A stretch of 60,000 nt of DNA, taken from positions 71,083,345 to 71,143,344 of the forward strand of contig NC_087062.1 in NCBI RefSeq assembly GCF_963678635.1. Reading direction: 5' to 3'. Of this stretch, positions 1 through 11,790 are shown piece after piece (within the stretch, counting starts at the first letter, position 1; the number at the start of each line of letters is the position of its first letter). This stretch comes from Symsagittifera roscoffensis. Taxonomy: Eukaryota; Xenacoelomorpha; Acoela; Convolutidae. Under the pieces are notes generated by a model that had not been told where the DNA came from, did not search any database, and was given only the letters and a program-made list of their open reading frames with translations. The position numbers and the translations under genes were made by a program.

Positions 1-378
1 CACGATTGTTATCGCGTTCATTTTGGTTCGTCGTTGAACCTCAATTGCCATTTTTACAGACTGCATCAAGTCCAGGTCTGTTCCCGCCAGCATTATTACG
101 TCAGGCTAAAACAAGGACTTGGAAGTTTGTAGAAAGGTTGAGCTCACAACAACTAATATCTTGGCTTTCCTCATTTCTATTTTGTCATATGCCAAGAAGA
201 TAGTCTTGTCTATTCAAAATCTCAGCCTGCCGTATCTTTCGACATCACATTCTTGGGCTACTGATTTTGGATAAGCTCTTTCATTTAATGGAGCCATGGT
301 GTTATTTGAGGGCAGCCCTTCTAGGTGAGCAAATAGTAATGCCGCTCTGGAGCTAAAGTTGATTCCTGCTGCTATCAA

Positions 379-2064
379 TCAGTCCACTCCCACAATTGAG
401 AACAATCCTTTCAAGGAGAGTTTCTTCCCATCCATCATTCTCATCGCATCAGCTGCAAGCTTTACTGTCTGAAGGCTCAGCTTCATCAGGTCTTGTTTAT
501 AGACGTGCCAGGGGGAAGGTATGGGTCTCGACCACATCAAAGAACTTCTGTCAGGATGTCCTTCCTCCCTGCTCATACTCGTCGTCTCAGATCTCGAGGT
601 GCCTGAGATCGTGTCCACTTTTGGATTGTTAGGTTCCAATCTCCGTCGAGGATAAATGGTCCCCCTCACTGGTGCTTCGCTCAGTCGATCTAAAACGTCC
701 AACCTATGCCCTTGCTTGCTGGAGCTCTGCGGCACTGCTGGCACTGATCACAGGCGTGTCTCCAGATTAGGAGGCACGAAGGTCGAGATTGCCGGTTCGT
801 TCCTGGCTTCTTCCACTCTAAGCACTCCTGTATCAAAGAGTTCGACCTCCAACATATCTAATCGCTCCTGGAAGACACGATTCATCCAGCCTTGTCCCTC
901 TATACTGTCAAAGTGTATCCCATCAGTGTTGAATCTGGTCTGATCCATAGCTCTCAGCTCATGCTCTAAATCCATCAGGATCACTCGTCCAGCATTGCGA
1001 CTTGCCAGATTCCGCACGATATTATTCCATCTGGTGACTCTTTCATTCTGCCTTCTCCCAGTGGACGACAGTATCCTCGTGCTCATCGGTATGATGCAAA
1101 CGGCCAGTATCGCGCGCTTAAACTTCTGCAATAGCGATGATGAATAGGCATATCATCATCGACTCCCACTGAGCTTCTTCCTCGTCCGAGCTCCTGGAAA
1201 CGTTGTTTGTGCCTATCAATATCATTATATCCGGGATTCTTCCTGGGATCATCAACTCCACCATCCGATATAACTGGGCTATTGTGGCGCCTTCGAAGGC
1301 CATCGCCAGAGTGATCAATGAGGTCCTTAAATTCTGGAAAACTCTCACCAGACTATCGCCCAATATCAAATGTGACGTCCCGAGTGGCGGTTGCTGCATG
1401 TTCATTGCTGGACTCCACGTCGATTGGTTAAAACACGCTCGCATGTCCTTATCTGGAGCTACTGTGAAGTTGATTTTAATCTGGTTGTTCTTCTGTATGC
1501 CAAACACGCGGGAAGTTTTTTTCATGGGCATCTCCCTTGTCTTCCTGTAAGGGGCTTTTGAGGTCTTTGTCGGTCTCGTCACGGTAGCAGCTCCCGTTTT
1601 CGTCTTTGTTCCCGTAGAGAGCTCCACTCTACCTGTATTGTCAATCGTTCCAGGGGTGCAGTCACCTCGGAGTGACTGTACCCTAGTGACACTGGTCTCC
1701 TTTGAGTCCGATGACATTTCGTTCAGCCACTCTATCAGCTTTTTCATGTTTCTATCAGCTTTTGCATGGTTTGCTCCACGACTGGATCACCTAGGGTGTC
1801 ACTTGGGTCCGGGATTGTTACTCTGCCGGCTGCTGTTGGGATTTGCACTTTCGTTGTTTGGCTTAGTTCGCGAGGCGTTAGAAGCTCCATCGGGGACTGC
1901 CCACGAGGAACATCCCTTGTTCTTTCTCCTGCTGTCGTTAGGGCCAGTCGTTCCGATCGCTCCTTATTTTCTTGCCTCAAGCAATCAATCTCCTCGCCCT
2001 GCTTCTTGTTGCAATCTTCGAACAGTCTCCTCCACGTGTCTCGGTCTTCCTCACTTTTGAGCAA
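379..2064 (-). pseudogene. 3' ORF with an SGNH/GDSL hydrolase domain, frameshifted
   Basis: Pieces 2064-1744, 1747-1118, 1131-748 and 744-379 run in order on the minus strand. The first is charged and coiled-coil-like (EDRDTWRRLFEDCNKK). The second begins the hydrolase with block I HLILGDSLVRVF (GDSL nucleophile Ser), then IMILIGTNNVSR (the block III Gly/Asn region). After a frameshift near 1,125 the third piece has TDGIHFDSIEGQGW, matching the block V Asp-x-x-His. So the catalytic Ser, Asn, Asp and His positions are all visible, but across two frames. SGNH enzymes cleave ester bonds; a role in membrane or glycan ester processing for a retroelement is a guess. The position matches that of env in related elements. 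Confidence 0.8.
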
Positions 2065-2930
2065 GGTTTTTTCTCACCCGCTCCAGTTCGTCTTTTGTTA
2101 CGTTCAGAACTTTCATTGTTTCATTCGCCTGGACTTCTTCTTCTACTCTCGCCGTTTTAGTGGCACAGCTGCGCTCAGTTATGAGCTAGACGAGGCTGCC
2201 TCGCTACTCATCTCTTGATGCATTCTCCTCAATCAGGCATCAAAAAACTTTGATCTCGAAATATCTTAAAATCAGTTCACTTCTTATATCTTGGAATTTG
2301 ACCTAAGAACGGACAGTCCAAACTTTGGATCTATTCCTAAGATTATCGTTCGAAAACTCGTGGTCACTAACCCCTCCAAACCCAAGGTCCTACTGACAAA
2401 ACACTTAACATATCACACATTACGCATAATACATCCTACACTCAACCTACACTCAGCCTATACTCAAATAGTATTTCTGATGTAGATAAACTTGTATGTT
2501 GGTATCAGAAATGATTATGTGTATCAGCGCATACAGCTTCCGTGGGTGCAGTCGTCCTTGGTTTGGGTCGTACACTGGAAGAGAGAGTTCTTTCTCCTCC
2601 CTCTCCACTAGGAAAACCTTCAGTCTCGTCAAAGACAGAACTAAGTCTTCAGGGTCCACATGCTGCTTCTTCGTCGCCCTTGTCAACAAGAAGCATAGAT
2701 ACTTTCCTGGTACTTGCTTGTTGCGAAACCGCCGGAGGCAAGGCTGCTACACCTCCTATTCCTCGTCTTTCCTTCCACGAAAATTCTATATTTTCTATAT
2801 TCTCCTGAAGTCTGCTGCTATCGCTTTCCTAAAACTCATGTCCGCTCTGATCGCTACATGTACTATTTGTAAGTATAAAATCGCTATCTGTTAGTATTAT
2901 GCTACTTGAGTATTCATTTGGCAAGTTAAA
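2065..2930. other. Stretch between the SGNH ORF and the acidic ORF, no intact gene
   Basis: Only short minus-strand frames are present, such as 2689-2453 (Arg/Lys/Glu-rich start). Composition resembles the surrounding element, so it is probably decayed coding or spacer sequence of the same retrotransposon. Confidence 0.4.
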
Positions 2931-4090
2931 TTATGAGTGTACTACTCTCCCTATGTCCAGTTTCATAGGATCTTTGCTTGTTTCTGCTCCTAGGTCACCT
3001 GTTTTTTCTCTTGCTATTTTAAATTTTTTTATTATTAATTTTTCAGTGTGGGTAAGTGCTACCGCCACTCCCCGGACAAAAATATCCATCGACGTCCCCG
3101 TCGATCGCATACCGGATATTAAACTGAGATTCGACGCAGAAACGAGTAATTGCCCTTCCTGGGCTGCCCAGGAAAAATCATCACTGTCATTTTCTATGTA
3201 TTTCATGCTCTCGCGGTCTACGCCCTGAATCGTGACACTGGTCTCCTTCGGGTCCGATGCCATTTCGTTCAGCCACTCCAAGACGCGCAGGTTCGTCAAT
3301 TCTTGTTCGTACGATTGCTGCTGCTCATTATCAAATCCTACCTCAGTTTTAGACCGGTCATCGACCCACTCCTCGTCTTGGTCATCGACTATGTCTTTAT
3401 CCTGTGACGCGTTTATTTTCTGTAGACCCACCAATTCTTCCACTATCTTCTTCGGGTCTATCCTGTCCACTATGAATCGTCTCCGTAAGGTTTTATTTCT
3501 CTGCCTGTCTTGCTCTCTCCTTGTGTCGTGTCTGCATCGAAAATACTATACTTGGTTCCAAGTTCTTGGGAACCTCTATATGTTAAGGTTCTTCCCAGTC
3601 CTCTTCTGCGTAGGGTAAGGGTAAAGTTTCTTCATGTGCTTCAATTTTTTCATTGGGTTTCAGGTCCAGCGGCGGACTTGTTTCTTCTTCTAGGGCTTCA
3701 TTCTCATCGTTTTTTTTTCCCTGGTACACTTCTCATTGATCTCGCAAGCAGGGTCCATCAACAGATAATCGCCCTCCTCCATGTCTTCCGGTACACACCA
3801 GTCCTCTGTGGATGGATTTTGTGGCTTTTTGTTCTCAAAGTGCGCAGCTCGGCCAGTACTCAGTCTAAAAACGTCCCTCCTGATGCACTTCCGTTATCGT
3901 TAACGGTACCATCCACTTCTTCTGGAGTTTCTTCGTTCCTTTCGGCGGAATGACGTTCTGAAAGACCCACACGTAGTCTCCTACTGAGTAATTTTTGCAC
4001 CAGCTGCCCTCTTGTCAAGGCTTTTCCTCTGCCTCGCCTGGGCTTGTTGCGTATTGCGTCTGCATAAGTCGTTCAGCTCTTGCTGACAAC
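2931..4090 (-). pseudogene. Post-integrase acidic ORF region
   Basis: ORF 3470-2931 (179 aa) is acidic at first (KDIVDDQDEEWVDD) and then has the block RVLEWLNEMASDPKETSVT, which recurs in the SGNH ORF as LIEWLNEMSSDSKETSVT near 1,740-1,690. The 4,090-3,470 stretch holds only short broken frames and is probably the integrase C-terminal domain with its acidic tail. I do not recognise a catalytic motif. Its place between integrase and the SGNH ORF suggests a Pol C-terminal extension. Confidence 0.45.
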
Positions 4091-5100
4091 TTATACGTCC
4101 CTTACATAGACTTGTGGCAATGTCTTCTTTCCTTCATACTCTGGATAGAAGAAATTTAAAGGCAATGACATCTCATGTCCAGCCAAAATCATGTGTGGAC
4201 AAATTCCTGTGGTGGAATGTTGCGTGCTGTTAAAAGCTCCCGTCACTTGTGGAAGATATATATCCCAATCAGTCATGTATCTGGAACAAAACACCCTCAA
4301 TATTGACACCAGAGTCCGATTTTTTCATTCCCCTCCACCATACCGATTGTTTGTGGATGATATGTGGCTGAATGAGCCTGATCTATTTAAGAACGTTTCA
4401 TGAGCTCCTTGGTAAGTTCGCCTACGAAAGCTGTCCCATTGTCCGGTTGAAATGGCATGGGATTTCCATGTCTTGCTATTCACGTATTGATCATGGTCGC
4501 ATGTATTTTCGGCTGAAGCAGTTATGCAGGGCACGGCCTCTGCATTTTTTGTGAATTGGTCTATCATCACCGGGACCTGACTGTAGTCTCTGTCTGTCAT
4601 GCATTTCCTCTGGTGGTGAATCTGTACCACCTCATTGAACTCAAATGACTCAATCGTCTGCGATGGAAATCACAATTTCCTCGGATCTTTTACTTGTTGG
4701 CATGACAGACACGCGGTTACCCACTTCTCGCATGCCTTCTTCATCCCAGCCCATTCAAATGTTTCAGGAGCCTCTGGTATACTTTATCAATCCCCTGGTG
4801 GCCCATTTGATCATGCGATCTCAATAAGAGTTCCGTTTGATAGAGTTGCGGCAACACTATCGCATTATATTTGCACAGGACCTAGTCTTCTTCTCTCCTC
4901 TTACAAGCCACGATCCCGTCCTTGTTCAGATATAGCCTTCCCTCCTTCTGCATAAAGTAATGATTCAGGATACGATAACTGTCTTCTTCCAGATCACCTT
5001 TGTCTGGTGCCCCAATCTCGATCCACCTTTTCAAATTGATCGTCATACGGTCATTTCTCTGCGCTCGTAGTAGATCCGAGAGTCTGTATCTCGCCTTCAA
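4091..5100 (-). pseudogene. Integrase (zinc domain, catalytic core), heavily frameshifted
   Basis: ORF 5100-4882 is the integrase N-terminal approach (DLLRAQRNDRM, DGIVACKR). Downstream on the minus strand, 4,850-4,690, a broken frame encodes GHQGIDKVYQRLLKH and a C-L-S-C-Q-Q pair, matching the HHCC zinc domain. ORF 4630-4325 carries the start of the core (VMIDQFTKNAEAVPC, with the first catalytic Asp) and then loses frame. ORF 4309-4091 is the end of the core and start of the C-terminal domain (YLPQVTGAFNSTQHSTTG, FFYPEYEG). The middle Asp and Glu of the DDE triad lie in scrambled frames. It would insert the cDNA; this copy cannot. Confidence 0.85.
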
Positions 5101-5211
5101 GTGTGTCTTCTCAATTGACTAATCAGCTCACCGGGTTGATGCGTGCTATCTTCCATCTTATCGCACCAAATCTTCGCCAATGGCTCCATCTCTTGTCTGA
5201 ACGGCTGAAGG

Positions 5212-6121
5212 TCAACTGACTGCTTCTTTCTGCGGTAACAAGCTCATCGAACGTTTTGATCCCGCTATCATTTCCAGGTCGTCCGCTGCGTTGTCAAAGA
5301 CTCTTTCACTGGGTACCAGGAGGCGATCACTGTCAGGGTGTTGGTATACTTCCCTGTCCAAGTCTCTCGCCCGAGTCTCTAATAGTAAAGTGTGTATCGC
5401 TAACTCTGACATTTCTGATCCTGTGCTCGAGTTCCTGTCTGAGTAGGTGTAGATCTCTGAATTCCTCTGCTCATCCATCTAAACTCCCCGGACAAAGTTT
5501 TATCCTCCAGGCTTTGTTCCTCTACACGACCACTTTCTCCAACATCCGACTCCCCGGACAAACTTTCCTGTGTCTGGTTGTGTTCATTAACTCGACAAAT
5601 TTCTTCGACATCCTTCTCCCCGGATAAAATTTGTTGTTCCGGGTTTTTGTTCATTCTCTCCTCATTTTTGATCGGACTCCTCAAAGGTAACAGTCTTCCT
5701 TTGTGTTCCGATCTCCTGTTCTCTTTCTTTGTATGATGTTCTCATCAAAATGCTTTGAGGAATCGAGGATACTACAATGCCTTTCGTTTCCCTTATGTTG
5801 GTGTCTTGATGAATTTATCCGTTTTTTCTTACTGACTGTCAGCGATGCCATGGCTGCTGCCCATTCGGGGTCATCTCTAGTCACTTATCTCTCCAATAAT
5901 ACCCCCAGCATCCGCATCAATTGTGGTGTGACCTGCACAGTTTTATCCAGCAATGAGAGGCTTTTTATGTTCGTACGAGAGAGTTCCTGTTGGACCAGGT
6001 TCGAGCGTCGCAACAGATCCAAAGACACCGGGTTTTTTTTAGATAAGATCTTTATTTCTGCTGCCTCCTCAACTGGTAACTCGGGGTGGCCCGGAATTGG
6101 ATTCCAGGCTTGTCCAACCAT
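5212..6121 (-). pseudogene. RNase H-integrase linker with internal 22-residue repeats
   Basis: Three minus-strand ORFs (6121-5885, 5884-5681, 5684-5400) plus 5478-5212 bridge RNase H and integrase. They are hydrophilic and Glu/Ser/Arg-rich, without catalytic motifs. The 5684-5400 segment contains repeats built on TLSGE/SLSGE-DVxE, encoded by the 66-bp repeat at 5,484-5,640. A linker this long between RNase H and integrase is unusual for Ty3/gypsy, where it is normally short. Its function is unknown. Confidence 0.55.
5484..5640. repeat. 66-bp in-frame tandem repeat, about 2.4 copies
   Basis: Units begin with CTCCCCGGA at 5,484, 5,550 and 5,616, an exact period of 66 bp (22 codons). It encodes the LSGE-type repeats of the linker on the minus strand. 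Confidence 0.85.
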
Positions 6122-6201
6122 CTCGTCAAGGGAAGCGCTTCATAAGTCTCTTTGTCCAGAAACGAGAACCCTTCTTTAATTTCCGCCTGATTGGCTCGCT
6201 T

Positions 6202-7796
6202 CTAATCTAGTCTTTCGTAAAACTCAGTCTTCTTGCTGAGGCTATCAGCATTTTGGTGTTTGTCACACATCCTGTTCTCGATTATCATGTGGTAGCTATC
6301 CAACCTAACTATCCAACGACCAATATAACTCTGGTCCATCGAGTACGTCTTCAACCAGGATAGGGCTCTGTTCTCCACACGCAACTTAAAGGGAGCGCTC
6401 ACTAAGTATGTGCGGTACTTTTCCAAAAACAAGACTACCGCAAGTATTTCTAATTTTGGTGCACCATATTTCATTTCAGTGTCGCTTAACACTTTGCTGC
6501 CATATGCAATGAGAACTGTTCTCCAATTCCATTCTTGCTCCTGATGCAGTATTCCTGAGATGGCTACTACTGAAGCATCAGTGTCGAGAACGTACATATT
6601 TTTTCCAGCGGGCATGCGTAGCACTGGCACCTCGCACAGTTCCCTCTTTATATTCTCGAAGGCGGCCTGAGTTTTTTCACTCCACTCGAACTTTTTTCCT
6701 TTGTTGCACATCAGTTGCTGCATAGGATACACCTTGTCCGCGTATCCTCTTATGGTAGTAATTGGCAAATCACAGGAAGCTCATGAGCTGCGTGTCCATT
6801 CTGGAGGCTTTTCATGTCAACCCGGCCTCCACTGCTTCCGGATTCGGCCTTACGCCATGCCTGTCTATCATTCTCCCCAGGTATTTCATTGAGTCCGTAA
6901 GGATTTCACATTGCGACGCTCTGCATTTCAAGCCCGCTCTTTTCATGCAATCAAAGACCTCATCGAGTCTTTTAATGTGATCTGCCAAGTTGAGTGTCGC
7001 TCTGACCACTTCGTCCACGTAACACATCACGAGATTCCCGTACTTCTTCGTTATCCCGATCAAAGACTGAGCCATCAGTCTTTGAAAGGTCGCCGTCGCA
7101 TTGCACAAGCCGAAGGGCATCCTCTTCCATTGGAACAAACCCAATTTGCATGCAAAGTCAGTCTTCTCTCTCTCCTTGTTCCGCAGAGGAATCTGCCAGA
7201 AGGCAGAATCCAGATGCAGTGTAGTATAAAACTTAGCAACGCCTAGTTTCGCGAGTCTCTCGTCCGTGCGTGGTATTGGGTAAGCGTCCTTTATGGTCAC
7301 CGCGTTCAGGTAGTGCAAATCATAACATAATCGAAGCTTTCCCCTTTTTGTTTCAATCATGACAACTACACAAGCCCAAGGTGAATTTGAGGGTTTCGTG
7401 CTCAAAAAAAAACAACAACCAATATCCGCCTTGTTTTGAAAAACAAACGTCCGCTTTCCGGTATGAAACCTCCTTTAGTTACTTGAAATCTCCCTCACCT
7501 ATCTTACCTCTCAAGTGCTCTATCTCCGGCAAAACTGGTTTGTCAGACTGTAGTTCATATGACGAGGGGCGTTGCGGAAATTTCGAGCAACTCGACAGGC
7601 CTTCAATCGTTTCGGACCTCATTGAAAACACTTTTTTCACAGATTTCAATTCAACGATCCTTTTCAAGATCAAATTTCTATCCGCACGAAAACTACAGGC
7701 CTTTACCTTGAACTTCTTCAAGTTCGTTGTTTCTTCATAATCATTGCTCATTGGCAAAGCGTAGCCAAGTTTCCTGCGTCGCTGGATTAAAACCAT
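6202..7796 (-). pseudogene. Reverse transcriptase and RNase H, Ty3/gypsy type, with a mutated active site
   Basis: ORF 7796-7479 is the protease-RT spacer. ORF 7405-6812 is the RT palm and fingers, with the WACVVVM, LRLCYDLHYLN, FWQIPLR and MPFGLCNATATFQRLM blocks typical of Ty3/gypsy. The catalytic box reads YVDE instead of YVDD, so the second metal-binding Asp is replaced by Glu. ORF 6768-6202 holds the thumb/connection (ADKVYPMQ, FENIKREL), then RNase H with the DTDAS motif, an E in KYGAPKLEILAV and the C-terminal KHQNADSLSKK. RT and RNase H are separated by a frameshift near 6,790. Classification as Ty3/gypsy rests on this motif set and on the position before integrase. Confidence 0.93.
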
Positions 7797-7917
7797 TGTG
7801 TCCAGTGTATCTCACAATACACTCACACACAGCCAGCATATTATAGCTACTAAGGCCTGCCCGGGCTGTAATTTCACTTTTTTGTCTAAAAAAATTGGTA
7901 CCTTTTTTTCATCAGTT

Positions 7918-8806
7918 ATTATTCTGTTAACTGGTCTCTTAACATACTCCCTGTCCGGTTTCCTAATCCTAATCAGTCCATTATTCAATCGATCATCAAG
8001 TCGAAGTTCCTAACAGAGTCACGACCCAAAATGAACTGATCTGAAACGTCCAGGTTCTCCACTCCGAAAAAACGCATCCATAAATTTTGTACTCCCATGT
8101 GGAGGACTATTATCGGATCTCTCCCGGCCACCTAGATTGCTCCGCGGTAAGCGGCTACCAATCTTAGATTCGTTGAAATCAGGTCCTCCCTTGTGAAGCC
8201 CATTCTTTCCCAAGTCTTCACTGGATTTACACTAACCACTGCTCCTGTATCTAGAAGTCCTGTTACTTCAATTTTCTTTCCATTGGTGTCTAGCAGATGT
8301 GCAGTCACATCTTCCTCGTATCCAATGTGCACCGCATCTTGCTCCATCATGGCGTCATGACTGATTCTACGGACTTTAATTTTTTCCTGACCCAAATAGA
8401 TCTGTCCTATTTGGTCACTGTCTGTTATGACGTAGGTCTTAATATAGATACTGATCCCGTCCACGCTCAACACTGGTATGACGTAGGTCTTAATATAGAT
8501 ACTGATCCCGTGCACATCCAACACTGGTTCAACTTGGTATGGTCCATAGACTTCCACGTAGCGTCCGCGAAGTTTCTTTCTTCGAGTGTCACCCGTTGTT
8601 AACAACGCTCGCACAGCCCTCGATTCAGTGCGTGGCTCTACCTGTCTCAGATAGTCCGTATATGTGTCCAAATGCATTAAAGTGAACTCTGAAGGTTCAC
8701 TTAGGTTCCTGATCACCTGAAGGCCCGCCACTAAGATTATTGACTGCATTTTGCTTCCTTTAGGCACCATCCCGAATGTGTGCACGGAGATTACATTAAG
8801 TTTCAT
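7918..8806 (-). pseudogene. Retroviral-type aspartic protease, frameshifted
   Basis: The ORF 8806-8132 ends with a typical pepsin-like retroviral protease N-half. It holds the catalytic triad LLDTGAVVSV near 8,270-8,240, followed by WERMGF. The reading frame then shifts and the C-terminal half (Q-F-I-L-G-R-D near 8,040, the usual ILGRD-type motif) continues in other frames down to about 7,920. The family processes the Gag-Pol polyprotein. Upstream of the active site the ORF holds a 17-residue direct duplication (8,426-8,527). The copy is not functional because of the frameshifts. Confidence 0.8.
8426..8527. repeat. 51-bp tandem duplication inside the protease ORF
   Basis: Two nearly identical 51-bp units start at 8,426 and 8,477. 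Being 51 bp, it keeps frame and duplicates 17 residues (GISIYIKTYV core) just before the protease active site. This looks like replication slippage or template switching. Confidence 0.9.
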
Positions 8807-8824
8807 GCTAAAACTGCTCGACGC

Positions 8825-9445
8825 TTACGTTTTTTCCACCTCCGGTGCTTCAAAAGCGTTTAGCTTCTCTTGAGTTTTCTTATTTTCTGGTTCGAGCTTG
8901 ACTTTCTGTTTTATCTCCCTTGTCACAAATTCTTGTTGGACTCTGTTTAAGGCATCTCTCGTTGCTTCCTTATATTCGATCTTAACATCGTCTGCTGCGG
9001 TTCCAGGTTCCGGTTCACACCTTTCATCTATCACCGCCTGCATTTTCTTCGTAGCCAGCTCTTGCGGTTTCTCCTTCCTGCGGGCCTCCACTTCGCTCAT
9101 CAGGCGTGTCTTGCTGGCTTTCACACCCGATAAGGCTTTCTCATGCTTTTGATGCTTATTGTCTGCAACATCATCCCAAAATTGTGGACAATCTGATTTA
9201 AAATGAACTTTCAAGTTTCAAAAGAAACACCTGGGGCCGAATTTCGCAATTAATCCTCTCATGAAATCTTTATGATCGACTACTGACGCATCCTCATCTT
9301 CTAGGCTAAAGCCTATCGCCTTCTTACCTTGTAGATTGGGCATGCTGATACAAGATGGTCCGTCGAACTCAGTTTGCACAAGAGCGTCTCTTGTCCATGT
9401 CGTCCCTAGGTCTGTACCAGTTGTTACCTTGGTTAGCAGGACCAT
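8825..9445 (-). pseudogene. Gag nucleocapsid region with a broken CCHC zinc knuckle
   Basis: The first piece (9445-9218) ends with a block containing LEDEDASVVDHKDFMRGLI and then starts a CX2CX4HX4C zinc knuckle. The codon at the second Cys position is an in-frame TGA (about 9,207-9,205), so the knuckle is split between this ORF and the next (9214-8825), which supplies the His and the final Cys. The second piece continues as a Lys/Glu-rich helical segment towards the protease. A zinc knuckle here would bind genomic RNA for packaging. The block before the knuckle reappears in an accessory ORF of the other, unrelated element in this window (34,417-34,629). Confidence 0.75.
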
Positions 9446-9449
9446 TGTT

Positions 9450-10120
9450 AAAATTGCCGCAATTGTTTTTGTTGTAGCCAGATCTCATAGGAGGCTTTAG
9501 TAGCAGATACTCCTTGGATTTGAGTCTCAATTCCTCCGGTGTAGGCGCAGTGGTTGAAAGTGGTGTCTAATGCATTGCTTTGTGTGTGTAACATTGTCAG
9601 GAGCTCATCGTTCTTCACACCATCTATGACTTTGAGGCTGCTGCTAGGTTCATCTTGCTGTTTGACTCGTCTGGTTGACTGTCCCTTCTCAGCATTTCTA
9701 AGTCATCTAAGAACTTGTTTATCGTTTCGTCTTCACGTTGCCTCCGTTGCTCGAAGCGCATCATGGCTTGGTGTCCTTGTTCCCGAAACTATTCAAACTA
9801 GAGCCAAACGATTCAACAAGATTTCAAATATCTTCTCAGCTGTGTCCCGATAGTTTTGCTGTTTGGCCATCTGGCAATTTAGGGCTGTCTCTTCCAGGTT
9901 GCTGGTGAGCGCACTGCATTCCTGTCTTTTTGTGAAGTCTTATTCCTCAAAGTACAGCTTCATGACCTCTATCCAGGTATCTATGCAGCCGTCAGATTCG
10001 TCTTTATAGCATTTTGCTTTCTCGAATACCCTTGGGGACTTCTCGTTGCGTTCACTCGTCCTAGGTAACGTCGCCAGGAAAGTTCCAAGGACCTGTTCAG
10101 AGGTTCAAACGTTGTAGCCA
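9450..10120 (-). pseudogene. Gag capsid-like region, multiply broken
   Basis: No long ORF survives on the minus strand, but short in-frame patches between stops resemble a retrotransposon capsid: a Glu/Arg/Gln-rich helix with an EDETINKFLDDLEMLRR patch near 9,760-9,690, and an Asn/Gly-rich patch before the zinc knuckle. This matches the usual place of capsid, between the coiled coil and nucleocapsid. The call is an inference from position and composition, and the fold cannot be proven by eye. Confidence 0.45.
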
Positions 10121-10123
10121 TTG

Positions 10124-11740
10124 TTATTGCAATACGCTGGATTGACTTCTTCGGGGCGCTGTATTGACTTCTTCCTTGACCTTGATTGGCATGACGTCCG
10201 CTTGTCGATTCACATTTCTCTGTCGCATTTGCGTCTCGCCTCGGTCGTTCGTCTGATGTTTGTCTGTTGCCAGTAGAACCTCCTCCGATATTAGCTGGGC
10301 CCTCGGCCTATTGTCCCCGGTGGCATAGCTGGATGAACTGCCCCTTCCTCTCGTGGTTCCATATGTCCCTTCTCTAATAGAATGTTCATTGAAGTTCACT
10401 CTCGCCCTCCCTGTTGGATACTCCTCTATTCCTCGATCCACTTCTGTCTCCTAGAAGCTCATCGAACCTGTCCATAATAGCCTGAAGGCGCCGCCTCTCC
10501 GTCATCGCGTCTGTTCTAGAGTCGAGAGTCCCAAAAGTCTGCTCGTGCTGACTTCGTAGTTTCTCCATATCATCTCTCAGTCGTGTCTCTCTTTGCTCAG
10601 CTTCCCTCGCCATTTGCGACAAGTTTTCGGCCAAGTATTCATCCGTCCTTTCCTTCAAGATTTTTTTCGCTTGTGCTGTTTTCTTGTCTATTGCGCTTGA
10701 TCTCTTCCCGCAGGCTTTCTCTCTCGACATGAATTGCTCTCTCCTCTTCACTCATTCTTAAGGACATCTGTTCATTCTGCTCACTTATGCTCTCCATTAT
10801 ACTAGTCAAGGCCTCTTTGATTGATGCCCCGTTGGCCACTAATGGCGTCACTAGTGGTTGCGTCACCCTATCGTTTCCAGCCAGTTTAGTGCTAGTCGAG
10901 ACTCCAATTTTACCTATCTGTCTCGATGTTTCCTCATAATCCGCCTCCGGTTCCGCTGGTGGGTTACTTGACCCTATGTTCCTGTTTTTTTCCGGGTTGC
11001 ACCTCTAAATTTGTCATGGTCAAGACCTTTCTTGCCTGCTGTCTTCCATCTATAGTTTTGTTTATTGTCCAGACCACACCAAACTGATCCGAAGAGCTAG
11101 TCTCGCTGTTGGTCGATGCTCCATTCTCATGGGTCGAACTCTTGAGGCTTACTTGAGATTCGAAGTCATCTATCTCGTCATCGTCGTCCTCCTCTTCCTG
11201 GGTTTCTGCTTCATCACCCGTACCCGTTCCCATAGTAAATGGGAAGAAGTTTCCCAAAACGTTCTTCACCCGTTCTGATAACGAGGAGGACATTGGCGTT
11301 TTCTCTGTCAATCCATGCATCATGGAATTATTAGTAGGTGATCTTGTTGTTGCTACATTTTCAGTCGAGATGACGGACAGTTCCGACATTACCTCTCGAG
11401 CAAGAGTCCCGGTGGAAGTGGCAAAATCGTGGCCTAGTTCTACTAGATAAGATTCACTTGCCAAATTTCTGCTCCCATTCCCTTCCGTTCCACGTCCCGC
11501 CTGATTCTACTCCAGGGCGGAGTTGTGGTGAATCTCCACTTCTAACATTACCTTTTGATCTTCCGAGAACTTTTGACTCCTTGTTTCAACCATTCCGCCT
11601 GAAACTTTCTTCACTTTATTGGTCCGAGTCCCTGCGATTCTTTCCACAAAAAGGTCGTTCATCGACTTTCTTTGTTTCTTTGGTATAAAATTCCTAGAGC
11701 TATCACTTAGCTTAGGTATCCTCGATTTGTCTAGACTCAT
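10124..11740 (-). pseudogene. Gag N-terminal region, coiled-coil, frameshifted
   Basis: Minus-strand pieces (11740-11507, 11464-10964, 10866-10639, 10751-10386, 10441-10124) switch frame repeatedly and together make one Gag N-terminal half. The first pieces are basic, then a strongly acidic Asp/Glu run lies near 11,170-11,210. The 10,866-10,386 part is charged and heptad-like (many Glu, Arg, Lys, Gln with regular Leu/Ile), consistent with a long coiled coil that could drive multimerisation. An Arg/Gly-rich stretch follows. The start at 11740 is the first Met after a TATA-like element on the same strand, so it could be the original Gag start. Identification as Gag rests on position upstream of the zinc knuckle and protease. 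Confidence 0.65.
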
Positions 11741-11790
11741 TTTCGATTTATCACTTCTTGCTACTTACACGATCAATTCGTTTAATACGG

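Noticed and set aside
5484-5640. Direct repeats considered as a CRISPR-like array
   Set aside because: Units are contiguous 66-mers in a Pol reading frame, without unique spacers, in a eukaryotic context.
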